Made by a program: the position numbers and the translations under genes | Notes under the pieces: generated by a model | The model's input: only the letters and a program-made list of their open reading frames with translations | Told to the model about the DNA's origin: nothing | Databases searched by the model: none | In this document: positions 25,868-35,731 of the stretch, in pieces | How the letters are laid out: the number at the start of each line of letters is the position of its first letter | Position numbering within the stretch: the stretch's first letter is position 1 | DNA from: an uncultured Pseudomonadota bacterium | GTDB taxonomy: Bacteria; Pseudomonadota; Gammaproteobacteria; Burkholderiales; CAIKXV01 | Length of the DNA stretch: 49,594 nt | Assembly: GCA_903831455.1 (NCBI GenBank) | Contig: CAIKXV010000074.1 | Location: forward strand, 1 to 49,594 | Direction: 5' to 3'

Positions 25868-26431
25868 ATGAGCGACGCTCCGCGCATCATCAAGAAATAC
25901 CCGAACCGCCGTCTCTACGACACGGCCACCAGCACGTACATCACGCTCGCCAACGTGAAGCAGCTGGTGCTCGACCAGACGCCCTTCCAGGTGGTCGACG
26001 CCAAGAGCAACGACGACATCACGCGCAACATCCTCCTGCAGATCATCCTCGAGGAAGAGAACAGCGATGCGCCCATGTTCTCCTCCGACATGCTGTCCCA
26101 GATCATCCGCTTCTACGGCAATGCGATGCAGGGGATGATGGGCAACTTCCTCGAGAAGAACATCCAGACCTTCATGGCGATCCAGCAGCAGATGCAGGAG
26201 CAGTCGGCGAAGCTCTATGGCGGCAATCCGATGGCCAGCGCCGAGGCCTGGAACCAGATCGTGAAGATGCAGGGTCCGGCCATCCAGAGCCTGATGAGCG
26301 GCTACCTGGAGCAGAGCGCCAGGGTGTTCGTCGACATGCAGCAGCAGATGCAGAAGCAGACGCAGAACCTGTTCAGCGGCTTCCCCTTCCCCGGGTTCCC
26401 GGGCGCGGGCGGCAAGCCCGGCGACAAGTGA
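25868..26431 (+). CDS. phaR: Polyhydroxyalkanoate synthesis repressor PhaR
   Basis: A 187-residue regulator that binds both DNA and PHB granules and represses phasin genes and itself until polymer accumulates. The conserved N-terminal DNA-binding part is visible ([20 protein letters not shown], residues about 7-26), followed by the [19 protein letters not shown] region. The C-terminal half is rich in Gln and Met ([10 protein letters not shown] and [13 protein letters not shown] repeats), likely for granule binding. GAGGGGG precedes the ATG. It follows phaB by 122 bases and precedes rimO by 16 bases, so rimO may be in the same transcript. Confidence 0.95.
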   Translation: MSDAPRIIKKYPNRRLYDTATSTYITLANVKQLVLDQTPFQVVDAKSNDDITRNILLQIILEEENSDAPMFSSDMLSQIIRFYGNAMQGMMGNFLEKNIQTFMAIQQQMQEQSAKLYGGNPMASAEAWNQIVKMQGPAIQSLMSGYLEQSARVFVDMQQQMQKQTQNLFSGFPFPGFPGAGGKPGDK

Positions 26432-26447
26432 CCCGTCCCGGCAGGCG

Positions 26448-27791
26448 ATGAGCGGCCGGTCTCCCACGGCAGCCCCAGCCGTGCCGCGGGTCGGCTTCGT
26501 CTCGCTGGGGTGCCCGAAGGCGCTGGTCGACTCGGAGCGCATCCTCACGCAGCTTCGCGCCGAGGGCTACGCGATCGCGCCCGATTACGCGGGCTCCGAC
26601 CTCGTCATCGTCAACACCTGCGGCTTCATCGACTCGGCGGTCGAGGAGTCGCTCGATGCCATCGGCGAGGCCCTGGCCGAGAACGGCAAGGTCGTGGTCA
26701 CCGGATGCCTGGGGGCGCGCAGCGAGCGGATCACCGAACGGTTTCCGCAACTGCTCGCCGTGACCGGGCCGCACGCCACCGACGAAGTCATGCAGGCGGT
26801 GCATACCCACCTGCCGCGACCGCACGACCCGTTCGTCGACCTCGTGCCACCCCAGGGCGTGAAGCTCACCCCGCGCCACTATGCGTACCTGAAGATCTCC
26901 GAGGGCTGCAACCACCGTTGCACCTTCTGCATCATTCCGTCGATGCGCGGCGACCTGGTCAGCCGGCCGATCGGGGACGTGATGCTCGAGGCCGAACGCC
27001 TCGTGGGTGCCGGCGTGAAGGAACTGCTGGTGATCTCCCAGGACACCAGCGCCTATGGCGTGGACATGCGCTACCGCACCGGCTTCTGGGGAGGCCGGCC
27101 GCTGCGCACCCGCATCACCGAACTGGCGGCCGCGCTGGGCTCGCTCGGCGCGTGGGTGCGACTGCACTACGTGTACCCGTACCCGCACGTGGACGAACTC
27201 ATCCCGCTGATGGCCGAGGGACGGATCCTTCCGTACCTGGACATTCCGTTCCAGCATGCGAGCCCGCGCATCCTTCGACTCATGAAGCGGCCCGGCGACA
27301 TCTCGGGCACGCTCGCCCGCATCCGCGCATGGCGCGAGATCTGCCCCGATCTCACGCTGCGCAGCACCTTCATCGCCGGATTCCCGGGCGAGACCGAGGA
27401 CGACTTCCGGCGCCTGCTCGACTTCCTCGAAGAGGCACAACTCGACCGGGTGGGCTGCTTCGCCTACTCCCCGGTCGAGGGTGCCGCCGCCAACGCCCTG
27501 CCAGAGCCGGTACCGGACGACATCCGCGAGGAGCGACGCGCCCGCTTCATGGAGGTGCAGGCACGCATCAGCACCGCGCGACTGCACCGTCGCATCGGCT
27601 CCACGATGCGGGTGCTGGTCGACGCGGTCGAGGGCACGCGTGCGGTCGGTCGAAGCGCGGCCGATGCGCCGGAGATCGACGGCGTGGTCCACGTCGCCCG
27701 CGCCAGGGGCGTGAAGCCCGGCGATTTCATCGACGTGCGGATCACCCGCAGCGACGAGCACGACCTCTTCGGCCAGCCCGCGAAGGACTGA
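26448..27791 (+). CDS. rimO: Ribosomal protein S12 methylthiotransferase
   Basis: A 447-residue radical-SAM methylthiotransferase that modifies a conserved aspartate of ribosomal protein S12. The N-terminal UPF0004 domain has three cluster cysteines (Cys22 in [12 protein letters not shown], Cys58 and Cys87). The radical-SAM site is [10 protein letters not shown] (Cys154, Cys158, Cys161). A C-terminal TRAM domain follows from about residue 380 ([10 protein letters not shown]). The SLGCPK start motif is typical of RimO rather than MiaB. It is the last gene in the phaR-rimO run and is convergent with the DinG-type helicase. Confidence 0.96.
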   Translation: MSGRSPTAAPAVPRVGFVSLGCPKALVDSERILTQLRAEGYAIAPDYAGSDLVIVNTCGFIDSAVEESLDAIGEALAENGKVVVTGCLGARSERITERFPQLLAVTGPHATDEVMQAVHTHLPRPHDPFVDLVPPQGVKLTPRHYAYLKISEGCNHRCTFCIIPSMRGDLVSRPIGDVMLEAERLVGAGVKELLVISQDTSAYGVDMRYRTGFWGGRPLRTRITELAAALGSLGAWVRLHYVYPYPHVDELIPLMAEGRILPYLDIPFQHASPRILRLMKRPGDISGTLARIRAWREICPDLTLRSTFIAGFPGETEDDFRRLLDFLEEAQLDRVGCFAYSPVEGAAANALPEPVPDDIREERRARFMEVQARISTARLHRRIGSTMRVLVDAVEGTRAVGRSAADAPEIDGVVHVARARGVKPGDFIDVRITRSDEHDLFGQPAKD

Positions 27792-27840
27792 GGCCGCTCG
27801 CGGAACACGCGCTCGCAACCCTCCGGCCGGGTGCTGCACC

Positions 27841-27853
27841 CCGCCTCAGGCGG
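27841..27853 (-). other. Short hairpin with the helicase stop codon in its loop
   Basis: On the minus strand CCGCC, TGA, GGCGG form a 5-bp stem whose 3-base loop is the stop codon of the DinG-type gene (27846-27848). It is short and could be chance in GC-rich DNA, but it resembles the longer case at the ihfB stop (39345-39367). Confidence 0.3.
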
Positions 27854-30017
27854 CCGGTCGCCTCAGGAACGTGCACGCCTCGGCGATCTCGCGGGTGACC
27901 CGCATCGGCGGCAGGCTCTTCAGCAAGCGACGCCCGTAGCCACGTCCCAGCAGCCGGGGGTCGCCGATCATGAGGACGCCGCGATCGGTTTCGTCGCGGA
28001 TCAGACGCCCTGCCCCCTGCTTGAGCGTGATCGCCGCCTCGGGCAACTGGATGGTCGAGAAGGCGCTGGCGCCGCTGCGGTTGGCCTGCTCGATGCGGGC
28101 GGCCAGCACCGGATCGTCCGGCGGCGCGAAGGGCAGCTTGTCGATCACCACGACCGACAGCGCGTCCCCGCGGACATCCACCCCTTCCCAGAACGAGTGG
28201 CTGGCGACCAGCACCGCATTGCCGCTGTCGCGAAAGCGCCGGAGCAGTTCGCTGCGCGAGGCTTCGCCTTGCAGCATCAGCGGCACGATCAGGCCGCGAC
28301 GGCGCAGGGCCTGGTCGAGCAGTTCATGGACGAGGCGCATGGCGCGCAGGCTGGTACACAGCACGAAGGTACGGCCGCCGGCAGCCTCGATCAGCGGCAA
28401 CGCCGCCTGCACGAGCGAGCGCGCGTACTCGGGCGATGCGGGCTCGGGCATGTCCGGCGGCAGGTAGAGCAGCGACTGGGACGGGTAGTCGTAGGGACTC
28501 GGCCATGTCGCACAGGTGGCCCCCGTCAGTCCCATGGCACCGACGAAATGGCTGAAGTCGCCGTCGATCGCCAGCGTGGCCGACGTGAACACCCAGGCAC
28601 GAGGATGGCCGCCGGCGGCCATCTGCTCGCGAAACACGTGGGCCACGGACAGGGGCGTGGCCTGCAGCGCAACCGAGTGCGCCAGGACTTCGGCCCACAG
28701 CACCCATCCGGCGTCCGAGGCATCGTCCGCGTCGGCGATCGGCGGATCCACCACGCCGACCGTCCCTGCCGCCGCAGCAGCCTCGGGGCGTCCCGGGGGG
28801 GCGACCGCATCGGCCCGCAGCGCCCGCGAACGCCAGCGCGCCAGGGCGCGGTGCAGCGCCTCGGTCCGCTCGACGCAGCGCCCGAGCCCCTCGCTGCGCT
28901 CGGCGTGCTGCGACAGCAGGCGACCGAGTGAGTCCAGTTCGACCAGCACGGCGTCCAGCGCCGAGACGAACGCGGCTCGCGAGCGCAACTGCCCCAGGGT
29001 GAGGCGCCCGGTATCCTCGCGCAGCGCGAGGCGCAGGTCGCGGGCGGCACGGTCGAGCACCGCTGCCGCCCTGGGCAGGGACGGATCGTCGCGCGCGCCC
29101 GCCAGCGCCTCGGCGCGGGTATCCCGCGCGAGGTCGATCAGCTGGTGCGTGGACACCGTCTCGCCGAAGAACAGGCTGGCGGTCTCCGGCAGCGCGTGCG
29201 CCTCGTCGAAGATGACCGCATCGCAGGCCGGCAGCAGTTCCGCGTACCCGGTGTCGCGCAGCACGACATCGGCAAAGAACAGGTGGTGGTTGACCACCAC
29301 GACATCCGCGGCCAGCGCCTCGCGGCGCGCCTGCATCACGAAGCAGTCCTGGAAGTGCGCGCATTCGCTGCCCAGGCAGCTCTCGCGCGTCGAGGTCGCC
29401 AGCGACCACGCGGGCGATTGCTCGGGCACGGCGGACAGCTCCCCGCGATCGCCGCTCGCCGAGCGTTGCGCGAAGCGGGCGATCTCGCGCAGGTCGGCCG
29501 CATCGCGCGGCGACCCGAGGGAAGCCTCGAGCAGGTTGCGCTCGAGATGGTGGCGGCAGACGTAGTTCGATCGCCCCTTGAGCAGCGCGATGGCGACCGG
29601 CAACCCCAACGCCTCGCGTACCCGGGGAAGGTCGCGACTGAACAGCTGGTCCTGCAGCGTCCGCGTGCCGGTGGAGACGATGACCTTGCCGCCCGCGAGC
29701 AGCGCGGGCACGAGGTAGGCAAACGTCTTGCCAGTGCCGGTTCCCGCCTCGGCGACCAGCACGCTGCGCTGTGCGAGCGCCGTGGCGACGGCCTGCGCCA
29801 TTTCGACCTGCCCGGGGCGCGCGCGCCAGCCGGGAACGGCCCGCGCGAGCGGGCCTTCCGGCGAGAATGCGTGGTCGATGGCGGGATCCAGGGCGGGACG
29901 CGTGCGACCGTGGACCGGGGAGGATTCACCGGCGCGCGGTGTACGAGGAGTGTCGAACGGGGTGGGTCGCCCGACCCGCGCGAAGCGGACGGCGAACCGG
30001 CCCGCGGATGATCGCAC
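27846..30017 (-). CDS. DinG/YoaA-type iron-sulfur DNA helicase
   Basis: An XPD-like superfamily 2 helicase that unwinds DNA 5' to 3' and helps resolve replication and transcription obstacles. Motifs are Walker A in AEAGTGTGKTF, an iron-sulfur cysteine set (YVCRHH, then SCLGSECAHFQDC), the DEAH box in IFDEAHALPE, and late motifs including VASHSFWEGVDV and KQGAGRLIRDETDRG. The exact start is unclear. GTG at 30017 is taken, giving 723 residues; the frame is open to an ATG at 30113 that would overlap the divergent helicase gene, and relatives begin closer to the PAIDHAFSPEGPLA segment. It ends 54 bases from the convergent rimO. Confidence 0.88.
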   Translation of the reverse strand: MRSSAGRFAVRFARVGRPTPFDTPRTPRAGESSPVHGRTRPALDPAIDHAFSPEGPLARAVPGWRARPGQVEMAQAVATALAQRSVLVAEAGTGTGKTFAYLVPALLAGGKVIVSTGTRTLQDQLFSRDLPRVREALGLPVAIALLKGRSNYVCRHHLERNLLEASLGSPRDAADLREIARFAQRSASGDRGELSAVPEQSPAWSLATSTRESCLGSECAHFQDCFVMQARREALAADVVVVNHHLFFADVVLRDTGYAELLPACDAVIFDEAHALPETASLFFGETVSTHQLIDLARDTRAEALAGARDDPSLPRAAAVLDRAARDLRLALREDTGRLTLGQLRSRAAFVSALDAVLVELDSLGRLLSQHAERSEGLGRCVERTEALHRALARWRSRALRADAVAPPGRPEAAAAAGTVGVVDPPIADADDASDAGWVLWAEVLAHSVALQATPLSVAHVFREQMAAGGHPRAWVFTSATLAIDGDFSHFVGAMGLTGATCATWPSPYDYPSQSLLYLPPDMPEPASPEYARSLVQAALPLIEAAGGRTFVLCTSLRAMRLVHELLDQALRRRGLIVPLMLQGEASRSELLRRFRDSGNAVLVASHSFWEGVDVRGDALSVVVIDKLPFAPPDDPVLAARIEQANRSGASAFSTIQLPEAAITLKQGAGRLIRDETDRGVLMIGDPRLLGRGYGRRLLKSLPPMRVTREIAEACTFLRRPAA

Positions 30018-30091
30018 GGGCGCAGGCCGAGGCGCGCATGGCGCGGGGTGGCTGGACAGGCGGCCACCGAGGATGTCGGCCCCGGGCGTGC

Positions 30092-30097
30092 TATTCT
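30092..30097 (+). promoter_or_regulatory. Possible -10 element TATTCT for the RhlE-type helicase
   Basis: TATTCT ends only eight bases before the ATG at 30106, so transcription from it would give a leaderless or nearly leaderless message. No -35 consensus is seen. Confidence 0.35.
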
Positions 30098-30105
30098 CTC
30101 GAGTT

Positions 30106-31581
30106 ATGTCCATATCCGACCCGTCCGAGACCCTCGCCGTCCAGCAGGAAACACCGTCCGCCCCGCCCCCTGCCGAGCCGTCCTTCCACGATCTCGGCCT
30201 GGCCCCCGAAGTGCTGCGGGCGCTCGACGAACTCGGCTACCGTCGCCCGACGCCGATCCAGTCGCAGGCCATCCACCACGTGATGCGCGGGGTCGATCTC
30301 CTCGGCGGCGCGCAGACCGGCACCGGCAAGACGGCGGCGTTCTCGCTGCCCATGCTGCAGCGGCTGCGGCGGCATGCCAACAACAGCGTGTCTCCGGCGC
30401 GGCACCCGGTGCGCGCACTCATCCTGGCGCCCACTCGCGAACTCGCCGCCCAGGTCGAGGAGAGCGTGCGCGCCTACGCGAAGTACACGCAACTGCGCGC
30501 CACCTGCATCTTCGGCGGCGTCTCGATCGACCCGCAGATCGCCGCGCTGCGCGCAGGCTGCGAGATCGTCGTCGCCACGCCGGGGCGGCTGCTCGACCAC
30601 GTGCAGCAGAAGACCATCGCGCTCAACCAGGTCGAGTTCCTGGTGCTCGACGAGGCCGATCGGATGCTGGACATGGGCTTCATGCCCGACATCCGTCGCA
30701 TCCTCGGCCTGCTGCAGGAGCAACGCCAGAGCCTGCTGTTCTCGGCGACCTTTCCCGACGAGGTCAAGCGCCTTTCGGAACAGTTGCTCAAGAACCCGAT
30801 CCGCATCGAGGTCGCGCGGCCGAACGCCACGGCCGACACCGTCACCCACACCATCCACCGCTGCGAGGAGGCCCAGAAGCGCCGCCTCCTCACCCACCTG
30901 GTGCGCAGCCGCGAGTTGAAGCAGGTGCTGGTGTTCACACGGACCCGCCTGTCGGCGAGGCGGCTGGCCCGCTACCTGCAGGAGGAGGGACTGTCCTGCG
31001 CGGAGATCCACAGCGACAAGACGCAGGCCGAGCGCATGCAGGCGCTCGCCGACTTCAAGTCGAATGCGATCACGCTGCTCGTGGCCACCGACATCGCTGC
31101 GCGCGGACTGGACATCACCCAGTTGCCGCATGTGATCAACTTCGAACTGCCGCAGTCGGCCGAGGACTACGTCCACCGCATCGGTCGCACCGGCAGGGCC
31201 GGCCAGTCCGGCGAGGCCATATCCCTGGTGTCGCCGGAAGAGGACGAGATGCTCGCGAGCATCGAGCGCCTCATCAAGCGCAAGCTCCCGGTCACCGAGG
31301 TGCCCGACTGGCAACCCTCGGCACGCGCCGACCGCGATGCCGGCTCGCGTCGCCCCAGGAGCGAAGCCAGCCGGGGCGATCGTCGGCGCGACGAGCCCCG
31401 CCCCCGGACGGAGCCGCCCCGCCGCCCCGCGGCGCCGCAGGACCCGCTTTTCACCTCGGCCTACGTGCCGCGGGACGACGGGGCCGCCCTGCCCGAAAAG
31501 GCGCGCCCGGCCGCGCCTGCACGCTCGCGTCGCGGACCGGTACCGGCGCTCCTGATGCGCGTGCCGGACCCCGCCAGCTAG
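30106..31581 (+). CDS. rhlE: DEAD-box RNA helicase, RhlE type
   Basis: A 491-residue ATP-dependent RNA helicase involved in ribosome assembly and RNA turnover. Motifs in order are the Q motif (FHDLGLAPEVLRAL, then PTPIQSQAI), motif I AQTGTGKTAAF (69-79), PTRELAAQ (109-116), the DEAD box LDEADRMLDMGF (181-192), SAT (213-215), and HRIGRTGRAGQSGEA. The last 100 residues are a basic, disordered tail rich in Arg, Pro and Asp, probably RNA-binding. The ATG at 30106 starts directly after an AT-rich patch with no ribosome binding site. It is divergent from the DinG-type helicase. Confidence 0.93.
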   Translation: MSISDPSETLAVQQETPSAPPPAEPSFHDLGLAPEVLRALDELGYRRPTPIQSQAIHHVMRGVDLLGGAQTGTGKTAAFSLPMLQRLRRHANNSVSPARHPVRALILAPTRELAAQVEESVRAYAKYTQLRATCIFGGVSIDPQIAALRAGCEIVVATPGRLLDHVQQKTIALNQVEFLVLDEADRMLDMGFMPDIRRILGLLQEQRQSLLFSATFPDEVKRLSEQLLKNPIRIEVARPNATADTVTHTIHRCEEAQKRRLLTHLVRSRELKQVLVFTRTRLSARRLARYLQEEGLSCAEIHSDKTQAERMQALADFKSNAITLLVATDIAARGLDITQLPHVINFELPQSAEDYVHRIGRTGRAGQSGEAISLVSPEEDEMLASIERLIKRKLPVTEVPDWQPSARADRDAGSRRPRSEASRGDRRRDEPRPRTEPPRRPAAPQDPLFTSAYVPRDDGAALPEKARPAAPARSRRGPVPALLMRVPDPAS

Positions 31582-31762
31582 CAGGCATGCCGGGGAGCGG
31601 TTGCGTGGGCAGGCCTGGCCGGACACGCGCAGGCAACAGCCATCGGCGGTCGCAGGGGCGATCGCCTTCCCGGTGGCCCTTGCAGCCCGGGGTCCGGATC
31701 CCGGATGGCTCGTTCGCCGGGACCGGTGAAGGGTCCGCTGCGGCGAACCGACGCACTGAACC

Positions 31763-33493
31763 ATGATCCCGGCCGACGGCGTCACTCGCCGCGGGGCGCT
31801 CGGGCGCCTCGGCGCGCTCGTCGCCGGACCGGTGTTCGCGCCCGGCGCGGGTGCTGCAGCGGCTCCCACCCGCGAGGGCATCGCCAGCGCCCACCCGCTC
31901 GCCACCGAGGCCGGCCTGCGTATCCTGGCCGAGGGTGGCAACGCGGCCGATGCCGCGGTCGCGGTGGCCGCTGCGCTCGCCGTGGTCGAGCCCTTCGCCT
32001 CCGGTATCGGGGGCGGCGGATTCTTCCTGCTGCGTCGGGCGTCCGATGTCCGCGGCGTGATGGTCGACGCCCGGGAGACGGCTCCCCAGCGCGCGCATAC
32101 CCGGATGTATCTCGATGGCGACGGTTTTCCGCTGCCGCGTGCCTCGCTCGACGGTGCGCTGGCCGCCGCCATTCCGGGACTACCGGCCGGCCTCGCGCAT
32201 GTCGCCCGGGTATACGGCACCCTGCCGCTCGGGCAGTTGCTCGCACCGGCCATCCGGCTCGCATCCGACGGGTTTCCGGTCGACTCGAGGCTCAACGCGA
32301 TCATCACGCTTGCCGAACGACGCCTGTCCCGCGATGCCGGGATCGCGGCGATCTTCCTGCCGGACGGGCGCCCGCCGGTGGTCGGCGAGCGCATCCGCCA
32401 GCCAGCCCTGGCCGAGACGCTGGCCCGCATCGCGGCCGACGATGCGCGCGGCTTCTATCGGGGGGCACTCGCCTCCGAACTCGTGCGCGCCGTGCGTTCG
32501 TCCGGGGGCCTGTGGACCGATGCCGACCTGTCCGGCTACCAGGTGGTCGAACGGGTGCCGCAATCCTTCCGCTACCGGGGATCGCGGGTCACGACGGCCT
32601 CGCTGCCCTCGGCGGGCGGCGTCGTGCTCGCGCAGTCGCTCACCATGCTCCAGGCCCTGCCGCCTGCGACCCCCGGCTCACCGGAGGAGGCGCATCTGGT
32701 GGCCGAGGTGCTCCGGCGCGCGTTCCAGGATCGCGCGCGCCACCTGGGGGACCCCGCGTTCCACGCCGCCCCGCTCGACATGCTGCTGTCGCGCGACTAC
32801 CTGCGCAAGCGAGCCGCCAGCGTACGCATGGATCGCATCACCGCAAGCGAGGCGCTCACGCGCGAGGTCGCGGGGCTGCCGGGCAGTGATGTCGCGCCGC
32901 GCGAGAGCGGCAACACCACCCACCTGTCGGTGGTCGACCGCGAGGGCAACCAGGTCGCGGCCACGCTCACGATCAACACCCTGTTCGGGGCCGGCATCGT
33001 CGCCGGCTCCAGCGGCATCGTACTCAACAACGAGATGGACGACTTCGCGATGCCCGGCTCGCTGCCCAATGCGTACGGGCTGACCGGCGGCGGCGCCAAT
33101 CGCATCGAGCCCGGGAAGCGGCCGCTGTCGAGCATGTCGCCCACCCTCCTGGATACCCCGCGGGGCACCTGGGTCCTCGGCACGCCCGGCGGATCGCGCA
33201 TCATGAGCATGCTGCTGCTGGCGACCATGGACATCGTGCACCGACCCGGCATCACGCCCCAGGAGGTCGTGGCGCGCCCGCGTCTGCACCACCAGTATCG
33301 CCCCGACCGGCTCGACATCGAACCGGGCGTGTTCAGCCCCGACTGGCTCGCCTCGCTGGAGTCCCGCGGACATCGCATCCAGCCCGCGGCGCGCCCCTGG
33401 GGAAACATGCAGCTGGTCTTCGTCGATCGCTCGAGCGGACAGACCCTCGCGGCCAACGACCCGCGGGGGCGGACCGGCATCGCCTGGTTCTGA
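31763..33493 (+). CDS. ggt: Gamma-glutamyltransferase (gamma-glutamyltranspeptidase)
   Basis: A 576-residue exported Ntn-hydrolase that cleaves gamma-glutamyl bonds, such as in glutathione, or transfers the glutamyl group. The precursor cleaves itself before Thr385 in GNTTHLSVVD, matching the nucleophile of the family. The large-subunit motif GIGGGGFFLLRR and small-subunit GSSGIVLNNEMDDFA are present. The N-terminus has TRRGALGRLGALVAGPVFA, a twin-arginine-like motif before a short hydrophobic core, suggesting Tat export to the periplasm. It stands alone on the plus strand, 181 bases after the helicase gene and convergent with hldD. Confidence 0.95.
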   Translation: MIPADGVTRRGALGRLGALVAGPVFAPGAGAAAAPTREGIASAHPLATEAGLRILAEGGNAADAAVAVAAALAVVEPFASGIGGGGFFLLRRASDVRGVMVDARETAPQRAHTRMYLDGDGFPLPRASLDGALAAAIPGLPAGLAHVARVYGTLPLGQLLAPAIRLASDGFPVDSRLNAIITLAERRLSRDAGIAAIFLPDGRPPVVGERIRQPALAETLARIAADDARGFYRGALASELVRAVRSSGGLWTDADLSGYQVVERVPQSFRYRGSRVTTASLPSAGGVVLAQSLTMLQALPPATPGSPEEAHLVAEVLRRAFQDRARHLGDPAFHAAPLDMLLSRDYLRKRAASVRMDRITASEALTREVAGLPGSDVAPRESGNTTHLSVVDREGNQVAATLTINTLFGAGIVAGSSGIVLNNEMDDFAMPGSLPNAYGLTGGGANRIEPGKRPLSSMSPTLLDTPRGTWVLGTPGGSRIMSMLLLATMDIVHRPGITPQEVVARPRLHHQYRPDRLDIEPGVFSPDWLASLESRGHRIQPAARPWGNMQLVFVDRSSGQTLAANDPRGRTGIAWF

Positions 33494-33742
33494 CGGTCGA
33501 GCGTCGCCGACAGCCGGCCACGGATGCATCCCCTCCCGGTGGGCGGCGCCGCGGCCGCAGGCCTGGCTTGCGTGGGTACGGCTCGTCGAGGGCCGTCGCC
33601 GCCGGTGGTCCCGGCCGAAGCAGGGGGGCGGACACCGTGCAGACCCCCGGGTGGGGCAGCCCGGACCCGCGCCTCACCGGCCGCGCCGGGCGGCATGTTC
33701 GCGACGGCCTCGGCCGTCGCGGGTCGATCACACCGCGCAGGG

Positions 33743-34744
33743 TCAGTCCGCCTCGCGCATCGCGGCCACGTACCGCGGGACCGCCTCGGCCACGGTGGAG
33801 AACCGATGGACGCAGCCCGCCTTGCGCAGGCGGGCGAGATCCGCCTCGGTATAGCTCTGGTACTTGCGCTCGAGGTCGGTCGGCATCGGGAAGTACTCGA
33901 CGAGCCCGGCGGCACGCATCGCCTCCAGTTCCAGCGCCGGCTGTTGCCCGGCGGCTCGGCAGGCGTTGATCACCGCGACCGCCACGGCATTGAAACTCTC
34001 GGCCTGTCCGGTCCCGCAGTTGTAGACGCCGCTGGAGTCCTCGGCGCCGAGGAAGTGCAGGTTGACCGCCACCACGTCCTCGACGGCGATGAAGTCGCGC
34101 CGCTGCTCTCCGTCGGCATAGCCCGCCGAGCCGGCGAACAGGCGGACCCGGCCATTGGCCCGGTACTGGTCGAAGAAGTGCATCGCCACCGAAGCCATGC
34201 GCCCCTTGTGCCGCTCACCCGGACCGTAGACGTTGAAGTAGCGCAGGCCGACCACCGGCGCCGTGCGATCGGGCAGCAACCGGCGGACGACCTGGTCGAA
34301 CAGGAATTTCGAGTAGCCGTAGACGTTGAGCGGCCGTTCGCATTCGCGCGATTCGCGGAACGCACCGGTGCCGCCATAGACGGCGGCCGAGGACGCGTAC
34401 ACCAGCGGCACCTCCTCGGCCTGGCACCAGTCGAGCAGTTGTGCGGACCAGCGGTAGTTGTTGTCGAGCATGTAGCGGCCGTCGGCCTCGACCGTGTCCG
34501 AGCACGCCCCCTGGTGCAGCACCGCTTCGACCGCGCCGTCGAATCGCCCGGAGGCCAGCATCTCGAGGAATTCGCGCTTGTCGAAGTAGTCGGCAATCTC
34601 GCAGTCGACGAGGTTGCGGAACTTGTCGCCCCGCTCCAGGTTGTCGACTGCGATGATGTCGCGCTCGCCGCGGGCGTTGAGCGCACGCACGACGTTCGAG
34701 CCGATGAATCCGGCCGCGCCGGTCACGATGAAGTATCCAGACAT
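33743..34744 (-). CDS. hldD: ADP-L-glycero-D-manno-heptose 6-epimerase
   Basis: A 333-residue NADP-dependent epimerase of the extended SDR family that makes ADP-L-glycero-D-manno-heptose, the donor for the LPS inner core. GAAGFIGSN (9-17) binds the cofactor, and the catalytic pair is Tyr142 and Lys146 in VYGYSK. The segments [14 protein letters not shown] and HQGACSDT are typical of HldD. It is the last gene of the long minus-strand operon, 39 bases after hldA. Loss of this pathway gives deep-rough LPS. It converges on ggt across a 249-base gap. Confidence 0.96.
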   Translation of the reverse strand: MSGYFIVTGAAGFIGSNVVRALNARGERDIIAVDNLERGDKFRNLVDCEIADYFDKREFLEMLASGRFDGAVEAVLHQGACSDTVEADGRYMLDNNYRWSAQLLDWCQAEEVPLVYASSAAVYGGTGAFRESRECERPLNVYGYSKFLFDQVVRRLLPDRTAPVVGLRYFNVYGPGERHKGRMASVAMHFFDQYRANGRVRLFAGSAGYADGEQRRDFIAVEDVVAVNLHFLGAEDSSGVYNCGTGQAESFNAVAVAVINACRAAGQQPALELEAMRAAGLVEYFPMPTDLERKYQSYTEADLARLRKAGCVHRFSTVAEAVPRYVAAMREAD

Positions 34745-34783
34745 GGGAGAAGCCTCGCGCGAAGGCGCCCGGTGCGGCCGACC

Positions 34784-35731
34784 TCAACCGCCCGCGGCCA
34801 GGAGTTCCTCGGGTTGAACCACGGCGGTGCCGAGCTTGCCGACCACCACGCCGGCGGCGAGGTTGGCCGCCCGCACCGCATCGAGCAGGTCCGCACCGGC
34901 CGCGAGCATCACCGCCAGCGTGGCGATCACGGTGTCGCCGGCGCCGCTGACATCGTAGACCTCGCGCGCCCGGGTGGGTTCGTGGTGATCGCCGCCCGCG
35001 TGGAAGAGGCTCATGCCTTCCTCGCTGCGGGTCACCAGCAGGGCGTCGAGATCCAGCGACTCGCGCATCGCGTGGGCGCGCGCCGACAGATCGGCCTCGT
35101 CGGACCACGCGCCCGCCACCTGCCGAAACTCGCCGCGGTTGGGCGTGAGCAACGTGGCACCGCGATAGCGGGCGTAGTCGTCCCCCTTGGGGTCGACCAG
35201 TACGGGGCGTCCCGCCTCGCGGGCAAGGTCGATCATCCGCCGGATGTGCGCGAGCCCGCCCTTGCCGTAATCGGAGAGCACCACGACATCGCAGTCCGCT
35301 ACCGCGCGCTCGAAGGCGGCGAGTTTCGCGGCGAGGATCTCGTGCGCGGGGGCATCCTCGAAATCGATGCGCAGCAACTGCTGCTGGCGCCCCACCACGC
35401 GCAGCTTGACGGTCGTGGCGATGGAGGGATCGAGATGCAGGTCGACGCTGACCCGCTCCCGTTCGAGCAGGCCCGCGAGCGTGCGCCCCGCCTCGTCATC
35501 GCCGCATACGCACAGCAGCCGCGTGGCGGCCCCCAGGCTGGCCACGTTGCGCGCTACGTTCGCGGCCCCGCCGGGACGTTCTTCGCTGCGCTCGATGCGC
35601 ACCACGGGCACGGGGGCCTCGGGCGAGATGCGCTCGACCGCGCCGAACCAGTAGCGATCCAGCATGACATCGCCAACGACCAGCACGCGCCCGAGCGATG
35701 CACGCGCGGGGTCGTAACCGTGGAGACTCAC
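34784..35731 (-). CDS. hldA: D-glycero-beta-D-manno-heptose-7-phosphate kinase
   Basis: A 315-residue ribokinase-family (PfkB) kinase, equal to domain I of HldE/RfaE, that phosphorylates heptose 7-phosphate at C1 for LPS core synthesis. Motifs are [31 protein letters not shown], and the catalytic loop [15 protein letters not shown]. No cytidylyltransferase domain follows, so the adenylyltransferase (HldC) must be encoded elsewhere. The GTG start at 35731 overlaps the ugd stop by GTGA. The order ugd-hldA-hldD places heptose and uronic acid supply under the same operon as the LPS-control genes lapA-lapB. Confidence 0.95.
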   Translation of the reverse strand: MSLHGYDPARASLGRVLVVGDVMLDRYWFGAVERISPEAPVPVVRIERSEERPGGAANVARNVASLGAATRLLCVCGDDEAGRTLAGLLERERVSVDLHLDPSIATTVKLRVVGRQQQLLRIDFEDAPAHEILAAKLAAFERAVADCDVVVLSDYGKGGLAHIRRMIDLAREAGRPVLVDPKGDDYARYRGATLLTPNRGEFRQVAGAWSDEADLSARAHAMRESLDLDALLVTRSEEGMSLFHAGGDHHEPTRAREVYDVSGAGDTVIATLAVMLAAGADLLDAVRAANLAAGVVVGKLGTAVVQPEELLAAGG

